NCBI GenBank assembly: GCA_015680905.1
Contig: CM027382.1
Coordinates: forward strand, 8,033,501-8,097,500
Length of the DNA stretch: 64,000 nt
From: Coptis chinensis
Lineage: Eukaryota > Streptophyta > Magnoliopsida > Ranunculales > Ranunculaceae
Direction: 5' to 3'
The position numbers and the translations under genes were made by a program. Below, piece by piece: positions 59,654 to 64,000 of this stretch. Each line of letters begins with the position of its first letter. The first letter of the stretch is position 1. A model generated the notes under the pieces. It saw only the letters and a list, made by a program, of their open reading frames with translations. It ran no database searches and was not told where the DNA came from.

Positions 59654-59984
59654 CAAAAATTAGGAAGGAACAAAAATAGATTACACATGAAGTTCTAAAT
59701 TGCAATTCCACGCTTGGGACCTTACAACAAATTCTCTCTTATTTTAATATCTGGTTCAAACCAACAAAAGTTCTCCTGTTTGGGCATTGGCCATATACAT
59801 CCCACTTTTTGCCAACTCCATACACAAACTTTACACAAATTAAAATTCAGTTACCAAAATTGGCATCCGTGCATACATGCTTGCTGGGGCTTATTGAAAA
59901 ATCTATTGCGGGTGCCACCAACTAACTGGGGGTAGTGAACTGAAAACCACAATTATGAACATGTGAGAAATCGCACTATGATGT
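59654..59984. other. stretch upstream of the GH9 pseudogene
   Basis: The N-terminal GH9 exon would be expected here but none is recognisable. No other similarity. Confidence 0.4.
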
Positions 59985-61586
59985 TTAACGAACCTGCTGA
60001 CCAGCAACAATGTTTCTTCGGCGCCGATAGTAAGCACATATTCGTTTGCGATTTCATTCTCGTTCAAGGGCTCGTTGTTCATCAGCCATTTGTCGCCATC
60101 TCCTAGCTTATTGACGAACACGGTCATGTTCTCTGCGCAAAGAGAGTTATTCTTCAGTCATGTGATGGGGGTGAATTCTTTGTTGCTTTCGCTGTTATTG
60201 TCGTGACCCAAGTGTTGACATGGTCATTTGTATGTGAAGGGTTGTCCATGTTCGACTGATTTGAATCACACGGTGGTCAATAGAATGCATTCAACTCATT
60301 TTAAACAACAACAATAATAATAAGACTATCCTCAAGGTTAACACTATCCTCTCAATTAAATGTACAATATTTTTTGCCAATGGAATTTTTTTTTTGTTCA
60401 ATCATGGAAGCAATATGTGCACGTTTGTGAGTAGAGGAACTTCATCTAGTTTTTTTTATTGCATAGCCTAAAGTAAAATATCGACACATTGTGAGTAACT
60501 CAGTATTTAATTAGTTACATGTCATGAATATGATAAACGAGTCGATCAAAAACTTCATATCTAACTATTAATACACAAAATATAGTCAGACTATAGATGA
60601 AAAAGCATAAACAAACTCCCAAGTTCATATATCAAAGTGTAACATTCACAATCAGCATACAAATATTTGCAACATAACCAAATGAGACACCTAAAAACAC
60701 TTCTCAAAACAGATAAAAACAACACCTGAGTCTCATTGCATTCAAATCAGCCTTTAGCGACGCAGAAATCGATGCCATAGCCTGCACATGACCATTACAA
60801 AACATAATCAATCATACACTCCTTAAACACTAAATTTTAAGCACCCCCAATTGTTTATAAGACCCAACTAAAAATCAAAGAAAAAAAAAATTATTGTTTT
60901 TTAGCTGAAGGGCATGAAATTCTTTGTTTTTGGCTGAATTATTGTTTTTTTGGTTAAAAAGCTGATGTGTCCAGATTTGAGGAAAAAGGGATGACGATGT
61001 GGTTTCTTGGGAGCATTCTCAATTACTCAATATTAATGGTCTTTGAAAAAAAAAACTAATGAGATGAAACATAAAACGAAGTCGGCAAATCAAATCTTAC
61101 TGAACTTTTACTATTTCAGTGTTATATCGAAGAGTTAATATGTTAATATTTGTGGAAGTGTGCTTCGATTCTCTAATTTCAAAATGGGACAACCAAAAAC
61201 CAAAAAAACGGAAATTCTCAGTTCATACCATAAGCAAAAATCAATAAAACGTAAATATTGGTCACGACTACTCCATGTATTTTTTTGGTTTGAGAAGACA
61301 GCAGTACCATAAGAACACAACACTACTACTCAGTATTTCATCATACAACATCTCAGCTTATAAGCAATTGGATTGCTTGGATCACAACATATATATTATA
61401 GATTGAAAGAGAAATTTTTTTTATCATGGAGAGAATGGAATTCTACACTACAATTGGCAGATTTTTCACCTTTGGATTTTCAGAAGAAAATCTAATCTAT
61501 TACTGAATACTTTGCAAGTTTACTAAAATAAAGGATACTATACTTGGTACTCTGGTAGGCTGTGGTGCTGGTGGCAGAGAAGTCAT
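59985..61586 (-). pseudogene. three-exon remnant, unknown gene
   Basis: A minus-strand model: exon 1 61551-61586 (MTSLPPAPQPTR, donor GTACCA), exon 2 60726-60781 (after TGTGCAG; AMASISASLKADLNAMRLR, donor GTGTTG) and exon 3 59985-60132 (after GCGCAG; EHDRVRQ, stop, ARRWRQMADEQRALERE, stop, NRKRICAYYRRRRNIVAGQQ). The exons join in phase, and the product would be a small, charged, probably helical protein, but exon 3 has two in-frame stops. In another frame exon 3 is open, so the model could be wrong. I do not recognise the family. Confidence 0.35.
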
Positions 61587-61891
61587 CAAAGCCGTTGTTT
61601 TGGTTGAGGAAGAATTGATTTTGGCGAAGGAGGAAGTGCTACTGGATTTCAAGAAGAACAAAGCAAAAGGAAGTCTTTTTGGGCTTTCAGAGACGAACTT
61701 TACGAAGAAATAGGGAAGAAGAAGATATAGATGTCGGCGTTTTTCCTTCTTTTTGGGTTTTCTTTCTTTTTTGGGTTATTAATTATGGAGAATAATTGAA
61801 AATATGAAAATAGCTAGGGTGTGGATTTTTTTTTTTTTTTTTTGCCGAATGATTGTTTTTCCTCAAAAAAGCTGACGTGTATGTCTGCATT

Positions 61892-63206
61892 AGAGGAATT
61901 TAGACTTTGGTCCTAACCATAGTTGGTTTATTAGGGTTTAGTCCAGAAAAGCTTGAATATTAGGGTTTAGTCCTAGTTTTGGTTTTTGACCGCTAGTCAA
62001 CTGAGTTGACTGTGGTCAATCAGTTTGTATTTTTGAAATGACAATAATACCCCTCGCGTGCAATATCACGTGCTTCTATTTTATCAAATTTATTCGACAC
62101 GTGTCGACATCTGACTTCGACTTTTGATGTGACCGTCGATCTTAAATTTGCGCATCTCGAGAATACAGATGAATACTGAAAGAGATAAATCCATTGGTTG
62201 TATTAATTATAATCTTTCTTTCGTGATCAACAACTGCAATACCTTGGATAATACATTCATCTTGGATGAGCACATCCGGAGGTTGAGGAAGTGGGGACCA
62301 TTCACCAGAATGAACGTCGTATACCTCATCCCAAGGGTTTGGAATTGGATCACATTCCATATCAGATGCAAATACATATATCTTGTTACCAACAGTTTCT
62401 ACTGCTTGAGAATCAACTCTCTCATGAACCATCGACTCACTTTTCACCCGAACCACGAATCGGTAGTGTCACATAAATGGACATCATCCTTTGTACCAGT
62501 GTAATAATTATCCTTACTTGTATAACCTCCAAATAGAAATATTCTAGACCCGTATGCGGCAGAGGCAAAAAATTTGGGAGTTGAGGATCCAAAGCATTTC
62601 GAAACAGAATGAGAGTGTCTCTTTCAAGAACACCTAGTTTTATTTTTCGAGCCATTATCATCACCGGGATCGGTTCGAACCAAACAAATTGATCTGGCTT
62701 TGTTTTGAAACCAACATATAAATATAAATTCTTGTTCACATCATCATCAGCAGTAGTATCCTTCTCGACAAGAGGATTTCCTGATAAAGAGGTTGTATCC
62801 TTCTCGACAAGCTCGAGTTGTGCTTTTTCCCTTTTTAACGCTTTACTCTTCTGACCCATCTCCGTCTCTCTTTCTTTCTTGCCCCTCAGACCAAATGCCG
62901 ATCAATTTACTTTATCATTCTGGATTTGGATTTTTTCTTTTTTCTTTTTTCTGTAATGGGCCGAATCGTATAGTTGGCTAAATCTGTATAGTTGACACGT
63001 GTTGAATAAATTTGATAAAATAGAAGCACATGATATTGCACGCGAGGGTATTATTGTCATTTTGAAAATACAAGCTGATTGACTACAGTCAACTCAGTTG
63101 ACTGGCGGTCAAAAACCAAAACTAGGACTAAACCCTAATATTCAAGTTTTTCTGGATCAAACCCTAATAAACCAACTATGGTTAGGACCAAAGTCTAAAT
63201 ACCCCT
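61892..63206. mobile_element. inverted-repeat transposon carrying a kelch-gene fragment
   Basis: 61892-62106 and 62992-63206 are inverted copies of each other over about 215 bp (for example TTTAGACTTTGGTCCTAACC on the left and its complement at 63182-63200 on the right), about 90 percent identical. The arms include TTGACCGCTAGTCAACTGAG and CGCGTGCAATATCACGTGCT. Between them lies an 880-bp segment with a host-type kelch gene. Long arms around captured coding sequence are typical of Pack-MULEs. No transposase is encoded. No clear target duplication was found by eye. Confidence 0.85.
62142..62859 (-). pseudogene. kelch-repeat protein fragment (captured), two frameshifts
   Basis: It starts at ATG 62859 (MGQKSKALKREKAQLELVEK, with a repeated VEKDTT motif) and runs to TAA 62142. 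A frameshift near 62575 leads into ASAAYGSRIFLFGGYTSKDN and CDTTDSWF; a second near 62455 leads into ESMVHERVDSQAVETVGNKI, YVFASDMECDPIPNPWDEVY and DVHSGEWSPLPQPP. The alternating IFLFGG / YDVHSGEW pattern is that of kelch beta-propeller blades as in plant F-box/kelch proteins. No F-box is visible; only about two blades are present. The ATG start and stop lie just inside the inverted repeats, so the ends may be imposed by the transposon. Confidence 0.75.
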
Positions 63207-63381
63207 AAAAATAAGCGTCTTCTTTCCTTTGCATTGCAAAGAATAAAACCCATGATAAAAAACTAAGGAAAAAATACGCTGAAAATCAAAGTATATATTA
63301 ACTAATTTGCTGTAATGGGGTATTCAGTATACATTTGAATGATTTTTGTGCATAACTAATTGTTATTGTTTGTTAGTGCAG
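63207..63381. other. spacer before exons at 63.4 kb
   Basis: AT-rich, with a plausible acceptor (TTAGTGCAG) at its end. No other feature. Confidence 0.4.
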
Positions 63382-63571
63382 GAGAGTTTGCAATTGAGAA
63401 GCTTATACACGCCTTAAGGGAGGATGACGATGGGGTGAGGTTTCACCACCCCCCATACTATGTTTTCTCTTGTAGTTGTACTTAATACTGAGATGTTGTC
63501 CTGATGCAGGAGTGCCCAAGCGAGTTTTAGTTTTTGAAAAATGTAGCAGATAAACTTGGTTACGAGGTAAG

Positions 63572-63684
63572 GACCTTCACACTCCATGATATCTCAGACT
63601 AGAATGGTGATAAAAACGCAATTGACCGACCTTCACACTCCATGACATATCAGACTATAATGATGCTAAAAACACAATTGACCT
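63572..63684. repeat. 56-bp tandem duplication
   Basis: GACCTTCACACTCCATGA followed by a TCAGACTA.AATG block repeats at 63572 and 63628 with about 7 differences. Confidence 0.92.
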
Positions 63685-63689
63685 TCTTA

Positions 63690-63840
63690 AGGGGAAGTGT
63701 GAATCCCCTCCCCCCTCTTTAGTTTAAGTGGGCAAGCCTATTTTATGAGATCAGTAACTCGGCAGTGCTGGCGGGGTTCGAACCCCAGACCTCTGGTATC
63801 GCCACCCAAAGGTTTTACCAACTAAGCTAGTTGGCACCTT
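63690..63840 (-). mobile_element. tRNA-derived SINE
   Basis: On the minus strand it starts AAGGTGCCAACTAGC and has an internal RNA polymerase III promoter: an A box TAGCTTAGTTGG (63818-63829) and a B box GGTTCGAACCC (63774-63784), 33 bp apart, as in tRNAs and tRNA-derived SINEs. The 3' end is uncertain, near the CCTCTTTAGTTT stretch. It does not fold into a complete tRNA. Confidence 0.75.
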
Positions 63841-64000
63841 CGTGAATCCTTATTTCATGCCTTGGAACTCCATTTATTATGATTCCTATTTAGACGTGAG
63901 ATGATCTTCTTTGTTCGTCTGAACTTAAATTAGTTTACTTTGTTTCCGCAATCCAGGTAAAAATGGTGCGAATTACAGAAAGGATTGTGAATACATACTA

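Larger units (their letters stand above)
63382..64000 (+). pseudogene. three exons of an unrecognised gene, running off the window
   Basis: Exon 63382-63434 (EFAIEKLIHALREDDDG, between GTGCAG and GTGAGG), exon 63510-63566 (ECPSEF, stop, FLKNVADKLGYE, between GATGCAG and GTAAGG) and exon 63957-64000 or beyond (VKMVRITERIVNTY, after ATCCAG). Splice sites are good and phases agree, and the product looks like a normal soluble protein. The TAG in exon 2 suggests a pseudogene unless that exon is read differently. The intron 63567-63956 contains a tandem duplication and a SINE. I do not recognise the family; the rest lies outside the window. Confidence 0.45.

Overview
This 64 kb window is nuclear DNA of a flowering plant, almost certainly a eudicot: it is AT-rich, has GT-AG introns of 70-100 bp, carries plant LTR-retrotransposon lineages (Ty1-copia of several types, a Del/Tekay-like chromovirus, an Athila/Tat-like Ty3 element), a plant hAT transposon with a TTF zinc finger, a LINE with RNase H, a tRNA-derived SINE, and broken copies of plant genes. 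I cannot name the species. No tRNA, rRNA, CRISPR or bacterial-type operon was seen.

Layout. 1-9 kb is gene-poor and holds a ribosomal protein eL32 pseudogene in two pieces (2.5 and 6.1 kb) with a VID27-like pseudogene fragment between them, then the 3' end of a dead LINE (8.8-9.5 kb). At 10.4-11.0 kb lies the best intact gene model: a four-exon, 119-codon gene of unrecognised family. 12-21 kb is a nest: copia element A (gag/protease) is interrupted by copia B (5' LTR to RNase H), which is fused to a 3'-truncated hAT element; copia A resumes after the hAT terminal repeat and is cut again by a probable solo LTR. 23.0 kb has an ACT-domain fragment of a bifunctional aspartokinase/homoserine dehydrogenase. 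23.5-28.5 kb is copia C on the minus strand.

28.5-47.8 kb is an old Athila/Tat-like element on the minus strand: 3' LTR (28.5-30.0), polypurine tract, then an unusual set of same-strand ORFs (three broken ORFs of about 350 codons, two clearly paralogous, and a 39-codon membrane ORF with a TATA box), and the 3' part of pol (45.9-47.8). A chromovirus (36,379-44,544) sits inside it with a 5-bp target duplication; its own 5' LTR is internally deleted.

47.8-64 kb is a graveyard of host-gene fragments and small inverted-repeat transposons: an RG-rich repeated exon (47.8), a receiver-like fragment (50.8), a 655-bp MITE with target duplication (54.1), two families of long direct repeats (54.8-55.7), a phospholipase-A1-like scrap (56.1), a five-exon GH9 endoglucanase pseudogene with a 790-bp foldback element in an intron (57.6-59.7), an unrecognised three-exon remnant (60.0-61.6), a kelch-type gene fragment enclosed by 215-bp inverted repeats (61.9-63.2, Pack-element-like), and exons of a gene running out of the window, with a SINE in an intron (63.4-64.0).

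Taken together the window is heterochromatin-like transposon nests plus decayed duplicates. The genes do not form a pathway. The parts most worth follow-up are the accessory ORF module of the Athila-like element, the intact small gene at 10.4 kb and the kelch-carrying inverted-repeat element.
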